Source: an uncultured Pseudomonadota bacterium (lineage in GTDB: Bacteria; Pseudomonadota; Gammaproteobacteria; Burkholderiales; Thiobacillaceae). From it: a DNA stretch of 64,000 nucleotides. Below, piece by piece: positions 17,501 through 29,221 of the stretch (position 1 is the first letter of the stretch; the number at the start of each line of letters is the position of its first letter). The stretch is from contig CAILNT010000086.1 in assembly GCA_903835655.1 (NCBI GenBank), positions 1 to 64,000 of the forward strand, written 5' to 3'. A program made the position numbers and the translations under genes. The notes beneath the pieces are model-generated. The model searched no databases. It worked only from the letters and a program-made list of their open reading frames with translations, and was not told the origin of the DNA.

Positions 17501-17585
17501 AGCCCAGCAACCCGAGCACCGTGAGCAGGAGAAACAGCAGGATCGCCGGAATCGGGTTGCGGATAGACCAGGTCGAGACGTTCAT
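14520..17585 (-). CDS. RND-family efflux pump inner-membrane permease
   Basis: This is a proton-driven trimeric exporter of the HAE1/AcrB superfamily, with 1021 residues and twelve predicted helices. The N-terminal helix (IRNPIPAILLFLLLTVLGLL), the LVVGILVDDAIVEIENI helix with its paired aspartates, the large periplasmic loops and the second-half repeat are all present. It is 3 bases downstream of the adaptor gene stop. No outer membrane channel gene is next to it, so it probably uses a TolC-type channel encoded elsewhere. The substrate cannot be told from sequence. Confidence 0.93.
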   Translation of the reverse strand: MNVSTWSIRNPIPAILLFLLLTVLGLLGFRAMKIQNFPDIDLPMVTVTASLEGAAPGQMETEVARKIENSLATLQGVKHLYTKVMEGMVVITVEFRLEKPTQEAVDDVRDAVTRVRSDLPADLRDPVVAKVDLSGSPILTYTVASARMDDEALSWFVDNEVARVMRAVRGVGAVARVGGVTREVRVELDPARLLALNASAADISRQLRQVQQEAGGGRADVGGIEQSVRTLATVQSAQELSAMEITLSDGRHLRLDRVAAVSDTVAEQRSGALLDGRPVVGFEIVRSRGAGEVEVADGVRTELARLKAAHPDVEITEAFNFVDPVLENYQGSMLLLYEGAVLAVIVVWLFLRDWRATLVSATALPLSVIPAFAAMHALGFSINIVTLLSLSLVVGILVDDAIVEIENIMRHLAQGKPPLQAATEAAVEIGLAVIATTFTLIAVFLPTAFMSGIAGKFFVQFGWTAAIAVFFSLVVARLLTPMMAAYLLRAPDIPPSPPRWLEIYQGWAMACLNHRILTTLAAGAFFVGSFSLVPFLATGFIPPDDLSQTQVSLTLPPGSTYAQTFAAAEQARALVRRDPDVHMTYTAIGGGNTGADPFAPQGAGEVRRATLTLNLTHRSKRHGVSKQRIEARLRRALEALPGVRVKVGFGGSNEKYVLVLAGLDGRTLALHAARVERELRALPGIGNVTSSATLTRPELVVRVDAARAADLGVTTAAIADTLRVATAGDYDQSLAKLNLSQRQVSMPVRLPEAARQDLSLLQRLPVPGARGPVPLGNVADLAIDSGPTEIDRYDRLRNVNFEIELNGMPLGEVEQRAHALPSLRQLPAGVTLTSVGDAEAMNELFASFGLAMATGVLCIYIVLVLLFRDFVQPVTILAALVLSIPGAFLALFLSHTMLSMPSMIGLIMLMGIATKNSILLVDYVILARRKLGLSRRAALLDAASKRARPIVMTTLAMGAGMLPIALGIGVDPSFRAPMAIVVIGGLVTSTFLSLLVIPVLFTYVDDVVHWVFAPAGAQGDA

Positions 17586-17588
17586 GAC

Positions 17589-18671
17589 CTATTGGGCGGG
17601 CGTAACTGCCGCGACCACCCGCACGCTGTCGCCGTCGGCCAGGAAAGCGCCGCCGGATGCCACCACACGCGCCGCGGCGTTTAGTCCCGCGCGGATTTCG
17701 ATGCGATCGCCGGCGCGCTGGCCGAGGCTGACCTTGGTCTGGATGACCCTGTTGTCGCCACCGATGCGCAGGACGTAGCCGAACCCTTCACGCAGGAGCA
17801 CGGCGGTCTGCGGCAGGGTCAAGCCGTTCCTCACGCCGAGTTCGATCTCACCCTGCGCGAACATGCCGGCGCGGGCGCTACCGGAGACCGGCAGATCGAC
17901 ATAGACGAGGCCGTTGCGGCTCTGTGCATCCACGGTCGGCGCCAGCGCGCGCAGCCGGCCTTGCAGTGCGGTACCACCCACCGGCGTGACCCTGACGCGC
18001 ATCCCCGGGCGCAGCCGGGCGAGGTCGGCCGCGGCCACTTCGGCGCGCCATTCCAGCCGTCCCTGGCGGATCAGGCGAAACAGCTCCTGGCCGGCGGGCA
18101 GCACTGCGCCCACGGTAGCACTGCGCGCCGAAATCACGCCCCGGTCAGGGGCGAGCACCCGCGTCTGTGCCAGGCGCAACTGGCGCGTCTGTTGTTGCGC
18201 GCGCTGCGCCTCCAGGCGTGCCCGCGCGGTTGCCGCAGCGGTCAAGGCCTGGGTCACCTTCTGCTCGCTGACAAACCCGGCCGCGCGCAACTCGAGGCTA
18301 CGCCGCACTTCGGCGTTCGCCTCGGCCAGGGTGGCTTCGGCCTCGGTCACGGCCGCGCGGGCCTCCGCCAGATCGGCGGCCGGCGTCTCCGTGGCAAACG
18401 AGGCCAACACCTGGCCGCGCCGCACCACGTCGCCGACATTGACCCGCACCTCGGCCAGGCGCAGACCATTGGATTCGGCGCCGACAATGGCCTCCTGCCA
18501 GGCGGCGATGTTGCCGTTGGCGCTGACCGTCAGCGGCAGGCGGCTGCTTTGCGCACGGGTCGCGGCGACGCTCAGTGCCGGCTTGACCGGGGCCTGGGGA
18601 ACGTCTGCCATCGCGGGGGCGATGGCCAGCATCAGCGCGGCCAGCAGTGCAAGGGGGGGGCTGCCGTTCAT
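17589..18671 (-). CDS. RND efflux periplasmic adaptor (membrane fusion protein)
   Basis: The adaptor links the RND permease to an outer membrane channel. The protein has 360 residues from MNGSPPLALLAALMLAIAPA, which reads as a signal peptide; an in-frame ATG at 18704 would add 11 residues. Biotinyl-lipoyl-like halves (VRVNVGDVVRRGQVLASF and the GVISARSATVGAVLPAGQ part) flank an alpha-helical hairpin at about residues 95-160, followed by beta-barrel and membrane-proximal domains. It is transcribed just ahead of the permease. Confidence 0.9.
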   Translation of the reverse strand: MNGSPPLALLAALMLAIAPAMADVPQAPVKPALSVAATRAQSSRLPLTVSANGNIAAWQEAIVGAESNGLRLAEVRVNVGDVVRRGQVLASFATETPAADLAEARAAVTEAEATLAEANAEVRRSLELRAAGFVSEQKVTQALTAAATARARLEAQRAQQQTRQLRLAQTRVLAPDRGVISARSATVGAVLPAGQELFRLIRQGRLEWRAEVAAADLARLRPGMRVRVTPVGGTALQGRLRALAPTVDAQSRNGLVYVDLPVSGSARAGMFAQGEIELGVRNGLTLPQTAVLLREGFGYVLRIGGDNRVIQTKVSLGQRAGDRIEIRAGLNAAARVVASGGAFLADGDSVRVVAAVTPAQ

Positions 18672-18722
18672 GTCGGCGCGGTCGGCGGTCGGTTCGGATT
18701 CCATGGGGCGAGCGGGATAGAA

Positions 18723-20282
18723 TTATCCCCCCAGTCGGACCAGGGCATATTCCATGCTGTCCGACAGGGCACGCCAACTGGCGTCGATGATGTTGGGGCT
18801 GGCCCCCACCGTGGTCCAGGCGTCTCCGCCGCTCTGGAAGTCGATCAGGACGCGGGTGTTGGCGGCGGTTCCCGACGTGCCGGTGAGGATGCGCACCTTG
18901 TAATCGGTCAGGCGCACCGTGCGCAGCACCGGGTAGGCATCCACCAGCGCATCCTGCAAGGCGCTGGCCAATGCGTTGACCGGGCCGTTGCCTTCGGCCG
19001 CGGTGAACTTCACTTCACCCTTCACCCGGACCTTCACCGTCGCCTCGGAAAGCAGGCCGCGCCCATGACGCCGCTCGGTGATGACGAAGTAATCGAGTAA
19101 CTCGAAGGGGCGCAGATAGTCGGCATTCAGGCGGTGGAACATCAGTTCGACGCTGGCCTCGGCCGCCTCGAATGTGAAGCCCTCGTGCTCCAGATGCTTG
19201 ATTTGTGCCAGGACCCGCTGTGCCTCCTCGTTGTCGAGGGCCAGACCGAGACGGCGCGCCTGGAGCAGGATGTTGCCGCGCCCGGACAATTCCGAAGTCA
19301 CCGCGCGCATTTCGTTGCCGACCTGCTCCGGGTCGATGTGCTGATAGGTGTCGGGCGATTTCAGGATCGCCGCGACGTGAATGCCGCCCTTGTGGGCGAA
19401 AGCGGAATGTCCAACGTAGGGTTGGTGGTCGTCGTGTTTCAGGTTGGCCACCTCGGCGACGAAGCGCGACAGCGTAGTCAGCTCGCGCAAGCACGTCTCC
19501 GGCAACACCTCGTAGCCCATCTTCAATTGCAGGTTGGGCAGGATGGTCACGAGGTCCGCATTGCCGACCCGCTCGCCATAGCCATTGATCGTGCCCTGCA
19601 CCATCGTTGCCCCGGCACGCACCGCCGCCAGCGAATTGCCAACCGCGCAGCCGCTGTCGTCATGGCAATGCACCCCGAGTCTCGCGTTGGGCAAATGCTC
19701 CGCCACCGCGCGCGTGATCGCTTCCATCTCCCAGGGCAGCTTGCCGCCATTGGTCTCGCACAGCACCAGCCAGTCGGCGCCGGCATCCAGAGCCGCACTC
19801 AGGGTGGCCAGGGCGTACTCCGGGTTACGGACGAAACCATCATAGAAATGCTCGGCATCGAACACCACTTCCCTGCCCTGATGCTTCATCCAGGCCACAC
19901 TGTCGCGGATCATCGCCAGGTTTTCCGGGAGCGTCGTGGACAACACCTGGCTGACGTGAAAGTCCCAGGATTTGCCCACCAGCGTCACCGCCGGAGTGCC
20001 GGCGTCGAGCAGCGCACGCAGGTTGGCGTCGTCCTCGCAGCGCGAGTCGGCGCGGCGGGTGCGGCCGAAGGCGGCCAGGCGCGCGGGCAGGTTCATGCGC
20101 CTGGCGCGCGCGAAGAAGTCCGCATCCTTGGGGTTCGAGCCGGGCCAGCCGCATTCGATGTAGTGCATGCCGAAGGCCGCGAGGCGGTGTGCGATGGTCA
20201 GCTTGTCCTCGACGGAAAGGGAAATGTCTTCGCGTTGCGAGCCGTCGCGCAGCGTGGTGTCATAGAGCAGGATCGCGGTCAT
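18723..20282 (-). CDS. cimA: (R)-citramalate synthase
   Basis: The enzyme condenses pyruvate with acetyl-CoA to citramalate, a threonine-independent entry to isoleucine synthesis. The protein has 519 residues with an HMGL-like TIM barrel beginning LLYDTTLRDGSQRE. It contains the GVHCHDDSGCAVGNSLAAV metal-binding stretch and the HKGGIHVAAI motif. A C-terminal LeuA regulatory domain covers about residues 385-510. Length and N-terminus fit CimA of the GSU1798 type rather than LeuA or NifV. The ATG at 20282 is preferred over a TTG four codons upstream. Neither has a strong ribosome site. Confidence 0.9.
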   Translation of the reverse strand: MTAILLYDTTLRDGSQREDISLSVEDKLTIAHRLAAFGMHYIECGWPGSNPKDADFFARARRMNLPARLAAFGRTRRADSRCEDDANLRALLDAGTPAVTLVGKSWDFHVSQVLSTTLPENLAMIRDSVAWMKHQGREVVFDAEHFYDGFVRNPEYALATLSAALDAGADWLVLCETNGGKLPWEMEAITRAVAEHLPNARLGVHCHDDSGCAVGNSLAAVRAGATMVQGTINGYGERVGNADLVTILPNLQLKMGYEVLPETCLRELTTLSRFVAEVANLKHDDHQPYVGHSAFAHKGGIHVAAILKSPDTYQHIDPEQVGNEMRAVTSELSGRGNILLQARRLGLALDNEEAQRVLAQIKHLEHEGFTFEAAEASVELMFHRLNADYLRPFELLDYFVITERRHGRGLLSEATVKVRVKGEVKFTAAEGNGPVNALASALQDALVDAYPVLRTVRLTDYKVRILTGTSGTAANTRVLIDFQSGGDAWTTVGASPNIIDASWRALSDSMEYALVRLGG

Positions 20283-20445
20283 GAGGATAGTCAATGAAGG
20301 TGGAGTCGTGGCAGCCAGAGCCGGAGCGAGCCTACCGCAAAGCCTCCCGCAAAGGGGGGTTAAGCCGGTACCCGCCGGTGGAAGCTATGCCGCCAGTCCT
20401 CCAGGGTTCGGCTAAACTGCGGCAACGCTGAAACCGGGCCTCACC

Positions 20446-20865
20446 ATGTCCTCCAAGTCCTTGCGCATATTTCTGCCTATTGTGGCCGCTCTGCTCGTGC
20501 TGCCCCTCCTCTGGGTGTGGCTGACGCTGCACTGGAGTTATTCCGAGGGTGAGCGGGCCGGCTATGTCCAGAAGCTTTCCAGGAAGGGCTGGCTTTGCAA
20601 AACCTGGGAAGGTGAGATCGCCATGGTGACCATGCCCGGGGCGATCCCGGAGAAGTTTTTCTTCACGGTGCCGCAGGAGTCCGTCGCCAACCAGATCAAC
20701 GCCCTGGCCGGAAAACGGGTGGTGCTGGTCTACCAACAGCACAAATTCATCCCGTCTTCGTGTTTCGCCGAGACGGAATATTTTGTGACCGCCATCCACG
20801 AGGTTCAGGATCAAGCCGCGGTCCAGCCTGTGCCCGCAACTCCACGCTTGCAGCCGCCGCATTGA
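20446..20865 (+). CDS. Small membrane-anchored protein of unknown function
   Basis: The protein has 139 residues with one N-terminal membrane helix (FLPIVAALLVLPLLWVWL). A folded region follows, containing SYSEGERAGYVQKLSRKGWL, CKTWEG and a CFAETEY segment. I recognise the pattern as a conserved hypothetical of beta- and gammaproteobacteria but cannot name a function. It is the only plus-strand gene between 277 and 49872 and is convergent with metH. Confidence 0.8.
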   Translation: MSSKSLRIFLPIVAALLVLPLLWVWLTLHWSYSEGERAGYVQKLSRKGWLCKTWEGEIAMVTMPGAIPEKFFFTVPQESVANQINALAGKRVVLVYQQHKFIPSSCFAETEYFVTAIHEVQDQAAVQPVPATPRLQPPH

Positions 20866-20887
20866 TCTGGGTTGTAAGCCGCGGCGA

Positions 20888-24553
<3,666 letters not shown>

Positions 24554-24634
24554 GAGGGAGGGCTGCCAGACACGAAAAATGGGCGGATTCTAACATCCTG
24601 GCCCAGGTGCCCCTTCCCGGCGTCATCCAGACGA

Positions 24635-26071
24635 TCAGAAATCGAAGTAGATGAATTTCTGACTGCTGCCGCCGAATAAGATCACCAACATGACCAGGCT
24701 GGCATAGGCCAGGCCGCGCAGCGAGAAGTGCAGCCCCCCCCAGGATTCCAGTCGCGCCACCAGGGCGCGCTCCATGCGCGGCTCGACGAAGGTGAGCAGC
24801 AGGCTGGCCCAGACGAGGAAGTGCACATAGATGCGCAGGCTGGGCGCCTGTGCGGTGGCTGGGGCCAGACCCAGCATGGCGCCGGAAATGGTCCAGGCCT
24901 CGTGGAACCCTGGTGCGCGAAAGAACACCCAGGTGATCCACACCGCAATCAGTGTGGTGGGCCAGCCCAGCCAGGAAAGCAAACGACTGGTGGGCGACCC
25001 CGCCGCGATACCCAGGTACCGGTAACCTTCGAGCAGGAGTCGATGCAGTACCAGATAGCCGCCATGCAACGCGCCCCACACCGCGAAGGTCCAGGCTGCG
25101 CCATGCCAGAGGCCGCCGAGGATCATGGTAAGCATCAGGTTGGCGAGGTTGCGTGCCATACCCTGGCGATTGCCACCCAACGAGAAGTACAGGTAATCGC
25201 GCAGCCAGCGCGACAGGGTGATGTGCCAGCGCTGCCAGAATTCGCGCAAGCTGTGACTGACATAGGGGTTGCGGAAATTGCGCGGCAGCGTAACCCCGAA
25301 CATCCGCGCCAGGCCGATGGCCATCTCGCTGTAGCCGGAGAAATCGAAATAGATTTGCAGGGCGAACACCGTGGTGGCGAGCCAGGCGGTATAGCAATCG
25401 AGCCGCCCCGGGTAGGCAAACAACTCATCAGCCAGGGGCGCCAGGTTGTCGGCGAACAGAATTTTCTTGATCAGCCCTGCCAGGAAGATCAGGCCGCCCA
25501 ATTGCATGTCCCTGGGTCGCAAAGGCGCCAGATTTTCCAGTTGTTCCACCAGTTCCGAGGCACGCAGGATGGGACCGGCGATCATGTGCGGGAAAAATGT
25601 GACGTACAGGCTCCAGGCACGAAACGAGATGGGATGGGTCCACTCGCCGCGATACACGTCTATCATCACCGACAGCATGTGGAAGGTGTAGAAGCTGATG
25701 CCCAGCGGCAGGGCCCAGGCGGACCAGCCGGCGTCGAGCCCTGTCAGGGGCGCCCCCAGCCATGTACTCACCCCTAGCAGGGTGTTGATGGCCATGCCCA
25801 GGTATTTGAGCACACCCAACAGGGTGAGGTTGAGCACCAGGCCGAAGACCAGGAGTGTGCGGCTGCGGGTCTGGGTCAGTCCGTGATAGATCGAGTAATT
25901 GATGACCACCGAGGCCACCAGCAGGATCAGGTAGATCGGCTTCCAGGAGGCATAGAAGATCAGGCTGCCCACCAGGATGATGGCCGCGCGCTGACGATAG
26001 CTGTTGGCCCCCGCATAGAGCAGGAGCAGGACGGCGAAGAACACCAGGAAGACAGGTTGACTGAAGACCAT
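24635..26071 (-). CDS. MBOAT-family polysaccharide O-acyltransferase (AlgI-like)
   Basis: This integral membrane enzyme moves acyl groups, usually acetyl, across the membrane onto exported polysaccharide. The protein has 478 residues and many helices. The MBOAT core carries WHITLSRWLRDYLY and, about 40 residues on, the catalytic histidine in LGGLWHGAAWTF. It is the last gene of the XrtA polysaccharide locus, 2 bases after the SGNH-like gene stop. The pair resembles the AlgI-AlgJ/X arrangement for acetylation. Confidence 0.92.
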   Translation of the reverse strand: MVFSQPVFLVFFAVLLLLYAGANSYRQRAAIILVGSLIFYASWKPIYLILLVASVVINYSIYHGLTQTRSRTLLVFGLVLNLTLLGVLKYLGMAINTLLGVSTWLGAPLTGLDAGWSAWALPLGISFYTFHMLSVMIDVYRGEWTHPISFRAWSLYVTFFPHMIAGPILRASELVEQLENLAPLRPRDMQLGGLIFLAGLIKKILFADNLAPLADELFAYPGRLDCYTAWLATTVFALQIYFDFSGYSEMAIGLARMFGVTLPRNFRNPYVSHSLREFWQRWHITLSRWLRDYLYFSLGGNRQGMARNLANLMLTMILGGLWHGAAWTFAVWGALHGGYLVLHRLLLEGYRYLGIAAGSPTSRLLSWLGWPTTLIAVWITWVFFRAPGFHEAWTISGAMLGLAPATAQAPSLRIYVHFLVWASLLLTFVEPRMERALVARLESWGGLHFSLRGLAYASLVMLVILFGGSSQKFIYFDF

Positions 26072-26073
26072 GG

Positions 26074-27069
26074 TTATCTTCGTCCCGCTGCCGTGAGCTT
26101 GAGCGCCAGGGCACGGCTGAAGCGCTGGGCACCGCGATCGTTGAGGTGACCGGGGTTGATGAATTCATCGGCCATGAGGTCGCTCAAGGGCGCTTCGATC
26201 ACCGCGATGCCGCGTGAACGCAGTTCAGCCAGCACGGCGCGGTAAGGCGCGGCCTCCAGCGTGCCCCCCTGCAGGTACAGGGACTGGCGGTTGAGCATGG
26301 GCATGAACACGACGCTGACCTGCACACGCCGCTGCTCCAACAAATCCAGGCCATGCCACAAGGCGGCGAGGGTCGTCGGATCCGGTGGCGCGCGGGTTCC
26401 CGCCTCCTGCTGCATGACCTGCGCCTGGTTCTGCGCCCCCGAGAAACCCTTGCGATAGCCGAGAAACTCTGCGGCACCCCCGCCCACCGGTTCGCCAGGG
26501 CGCAGGGTGGATGCCAGGAACTGCAAGACCTTTTCCGGCTCCCGCAACCCGCGCAGATTGTCGCTGTAGCCCCACAGGCGAATGCAATTCCCCAACCAGG
26601 CACGGTACAGGTCCGCCCTCCACAGTGTGGCGCGATCGACGAAAAACACGCTGTAACCCAGGGAATCGTCGGCCTGCATGGTGCTTTCATCGAGACCGAT
26701 CACAACCTCCCGAATGCCGTTGCCGCCCAGCAGGCCTTTTTGGTCCAGGCGCTCCAGCATGCCTTGCAGGATCAGCGCATTGGCTCCAGGTACGCCGAGG
26801 TTGAAGGCTCCCTGGCTGGGCAAACCCAGGATTGCGCCGACCGTGCGCGGATCGATACCGTTATCTACCCGGCTGTTGCCGATGAACAGGATGCGCGGCG
26901 TTTGACGCTCAACATGGAACACCTTGTCCATGGCGCGCCCGGCGGCAAACACTGCGCGATAACGCTGAACCAGTGCGTCGCTGTGCAGCGCAGCCTCGGC
27001 CAGCGAGACGAGGGCAGCGGCCAACCAGAACGCAGCGCCGAGCCCGGGAGGAATGCGGGGCAACAACAT
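26074..27069 (-). CDS. SGNH-like exopolysaccharide acyltransfer partner protein
   Basis: The protein has 331 residues with an N-terminal signal or anchor helix (FWLAAALVSLAEAAL). An SGNH-type block I-like segment IGNSRVDNG is at about residue 62, and a C-terminal NPGHLNDRG motif supplies the usual histidine. Such proteins (AlgJ/AlgX/DltD-like) accept acyl groups from an MBOAT partner and place them on the polysaccharide. The next gene is exactly such an MBOAT. ATG 27069 has GTGAGG upstream; a GTG at 27081 overlapping the previous stop is the alternative start. Confidence 0.7.
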   Translation of the reverse strand: MLLPRIPPGLGAAFWLAAALVSLAEAALHSDALVQRYRAVFAAGRAMDKVFHVERQTPRILFIGNSRVDNGIDPRTVGAILGLPSQGAFNLGVPGANALILQGMLERLDQKGLLGGNGIREVVIGLDESTMQADDSLGYSVFFVDRATLWRADLYRAWLGNCIRLWGYSDNLRGLREPEKVLQFLASTLRPGEPVGGGAAEFLGYRKGFSGAQNQAQVMQQEAGTRAPPDPTTLAALWHGLDLLEQRRVQVSVVFMPMLNRQSLYLQGGTLEAAPYRAVLAELRSRGIAVIEAPLSDLMADEFINPGHLNDRGAQRFSRALALKLTAAGRR

Positions 27070-27077
27070 GTGAGACC

Positions 27078-28385
27078 TCACCTAACGACTTCGCGTTTGT
27101 GGCGAGTGAAGCCAGCGCGCCGCGGCAAGGTTGTCGCGGCGGATGCGACCACTGCCGGCTCCTGGTGGATCAAGCCCCAGGTGATCACGGTGATCGCGAT
27201 GAAGTGGTAGTAGAGGTCGAAGTAGGACAGTCCCAGAAACGCCCCGGCGGTGGCGTAACCCACCAGGCTAACCTGGACCATGGCGGCCAGGTCAGCACCC
27301 CATTTTCGCCCGGGATCCTTTTTGCATAGCCGCTTGATCTGATTACAGCGCATCCAGGTCATCAACCCCAGCGTCATGAAGATCGCGAAACCGATGAAGC
27401 CCTGCTCTCCGATCTGCTCGAAATAGATGCTGTGCACATCATGCACATTGCCCGGATCCGGAGCGTAGCGTTCGAAGATGGGTTCCTGGAACATCTTCAT
27501 GCCCCCGCCCGTGATCCGCACCTTGGCCACGTTCCAGGCGACCCACCAGGCATTGACGCGCCCCATGGCAGACTCATCCTGCTCGTAGGTCTTCACGGTG
27601 TTCATGCGGTCGTACCAGGCCTGCGGCATGATGCTGCCGATGATGAGGACGCTGATTGCGATCATCAGCGCGGTCACGAACTTGTTCCCGCTCTTGAACC
27701 AGAGAAACAGGCCCATCGAAGCCATACCGATGAGGCCGCCACGCGACTGGCTGCCGATGGCCGCAATCGCCGAGAGCATCATCGTCACACCCAGTCCGAA
27801 CCGCATCCAGCCGCGCGTATCGTAGGTGCGCAGGTATGACAACAAGGGGATGATCATCGCCAGCACCAGGGCCATCTCGTTGCTACCGCCGAAGAAAGTG
27901 CCTTCCGGTCCCTGAACGTGAGCGACCCCGCCATGGATGATGGTGAAGATGCCGCCCTTGATGCCGTAGAAACCCAGGGAAACGCAGATCACCCAGATCA
28001 GCCCATCGAGGCGCTCCCGGGTGTTGATGACCATCATCGTGACGTAGGTCATCAATAGAATCTTGAACACTTTGATGAACTGCTCCCAGGCCAGATCGGG
28101 GAAGAAGGCGAAGTAGCTGGTGACGGCCATCCAACCCAGGAATACCAGAAACAAGATGGTCTCGCGTGTCCAGGGAATGCGCTTGGGTTCCTTGCTGAAA
28201 AGCAGGCCGGCGAAGGTAGCCAGCGCGATGATCAGCGCCCAGGGGAAGTTCAGCGCCCAGCCGAAGCAAAGGCGGTGCGGGTTGTGGTAGCCGATCCACG
28301 ACCACAGGTAGATGCCGATCTGCGGCCGGCGCAACACCAGCGGCAGGAAGCCAAACACCACCGCGGCGACGATCAGGTCTCTCAC
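27078..28385 (-). CDS. Putative O-glycosylation ligase, exosortase A system-associated
   Basis: This polytopic membrane protein of 435 residues has about eleven helices. It belongs to the O-antigen ligase/polymerase-like group that accompanies exosortase A (the TIGR03097 type). Typical segments are the N-terminal RPQIGIYLWSWIGYHNPHR, GTFFGGSNEMALVLAM and the periplasmic loop NVHDVHSIYFEQIGEQG. Its role is likely polymerisation of the polysaccharide or its transfer to protein. Its start overlaps the formyltransferase-like gene stop by 4 bases. Confidence 0.9.
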   Translation of the reverse strand: MRDLIVAAVVFGFLPLVLRRPQIGIYLWSWIGYHNPHRLCFGWALNFPWALIIALATFAGLLFSKEPKRIPWTRETILFLVFLGWMAVTSYFAFFPDLAWEQFIKVFKILLMTYVTMMVINTRERLDGLIWVICVSLGFYGIKGGIFTIIHGGVAHVQGPEGTFFGGSNEMALVLAMIIPLLSYLRTYDTRGWMRFGLGVTMMLSAIAAIGSQSRGGLIGMASMGLFLWFKSGNKFVTALMIAISVLIIGSIMPQAWYDRMNTVKTYEQDESAMGRVNAWWVAWNVAKVRITGGGMKMFQEPIFERYAPDPGNVHDVHSIYFEQIGEQGFIGFAIFMTLGLMTWMRCNQIKRLCKKDPGRKWGADLAAMVQVSLVGYATAGAFLGLSYFDLYYHFIAITVITWGLIHQEPAVVASAATTLPRRAGFTRHKREVVR

Positions 28386-29221
28386 CGGGCGTCTTCCCGC
28401 TCTGCCCGCGCGCCGAACCAGGTGACGCGGCGGCCAGGATTCGGTCCGCGCAGCAGGCCATCGCGCAGCTTGCGATCCACCACCCGCTCATGCCGCAGGC
28501 CGCGCTGCTTGACCTGATACAGACGCCCCTTGTGCGGCTGCTTCTGGCCGAAACCCTCGCCCAAGTCCAAGCGGCGCACGAACTCGGCATAGACCTCGGC
28601 GCTGGTCTGCACGGCACGCCAGAAGAGGCGGAGCTCGTCGTCATCGGCCCTGATTTCCGGGCTGACGTGGGCGATCAGACCGCCGGTGTCGATGCCGGCG
28701 TCGATCCAGTGCAGGGTGCAGCCAATCTTTTCCGGTTCAGCGTTGTAGAGCGCCCAAAAAGTGCAGTCGGCGCCGCGGTATTCCGGCGAGAGGCCACCAT
28801 GCAGGTTGGCGATGCCCAAGCGCCCCTCCCGAAGCAGGTCGCCGCGGATCAGCGAGGTACCGAACACGCACAGGAGGTCGGGCTTCAGTTCGCGCGCCAG
28901 GGCCACAACGTCGGGGTGGTTGATGTGCGGGAATTCACGCACCCGTTCGGGATGGTTCAGGCGGGCCACGCCATCCGCGAAAAAGAACCGGCCTTCCGGG
29001 TTGCCGCTGTAGCGGCGGCGGTCGCGCAGCCAGCGCCAGAGCTTGCGCGCGAAGTTGTCCGGGCGCAGCGTCCGGAACAGCTTCTTCCAGGAAAACGCCG
29101 ATCCGGTTTCGTTGACGATGGCCACCACATCGGCCGCCTCGCACAGCGCATTGGCCACAAAAATGTGGCGCGGACTGCGACCACACAACACCATAACGCG
29201 CAGACGGGAAGGCTCAGGCAT
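28382..29221 (-). CDS. Formyltransferase-family protein of the polysaccharide locus
   Basis: The protein has 279 residues. The formyltransferase core is visible as PDLLCVFGTSLIRGDLL, NLHGGLSPEYRGADCTFWAL and CTLHWIDAGIDTGGLI. These carry the Asn-His-Asp catalytic set also found in methionyl-tRNA and sugar-nucleotide formyltransferases. The context argues for N-formylation of an amino sugar rather than of initiator tRNA. ATG 29221 is chosen because AAGGAG stands 7 bases upstream. It overlaps the toroid gene by 8 bases. The acceptor sugar is unknown. Confidence 0.8.
   Translation of the reverse strand: MPEPSRLRVMVLCGRSPRHIFVANALCEAADVVAIVNETGSAFSWKKLFRTLRPDNFARKLWRWLRDRRRYSGNPEGRFFFADGVARLNHPERVREFPHINHPDVVALARELKPDLLCVFGTSLIRGDLLREGRLGIANLHGGLSPEYRGADCTFWALYNAEPEKIGCTLHWIDAGIDTGGLIAHVSPEIRADDDELRLFWRAVQTSAEVYAEFVRRLDLGEGFGQKQPHKGRLYQVKQRGLRHERVVDRKLRDGLLRGPNPGRRVTWFGARAEREDAR

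Noticed and set aside
14520-18671. A complete tripartite efflux operon
   Set aside because: Permease and adaptor are present, but no outer membrane channel gene is adjacent, so only a bipartite locus is called.
24554-24634. Cobalamin riboswitch upstream of metH
   Set aside because: The gap to the MBOAT gene is only 81 bases and contains no recognisable B12-box sequence.
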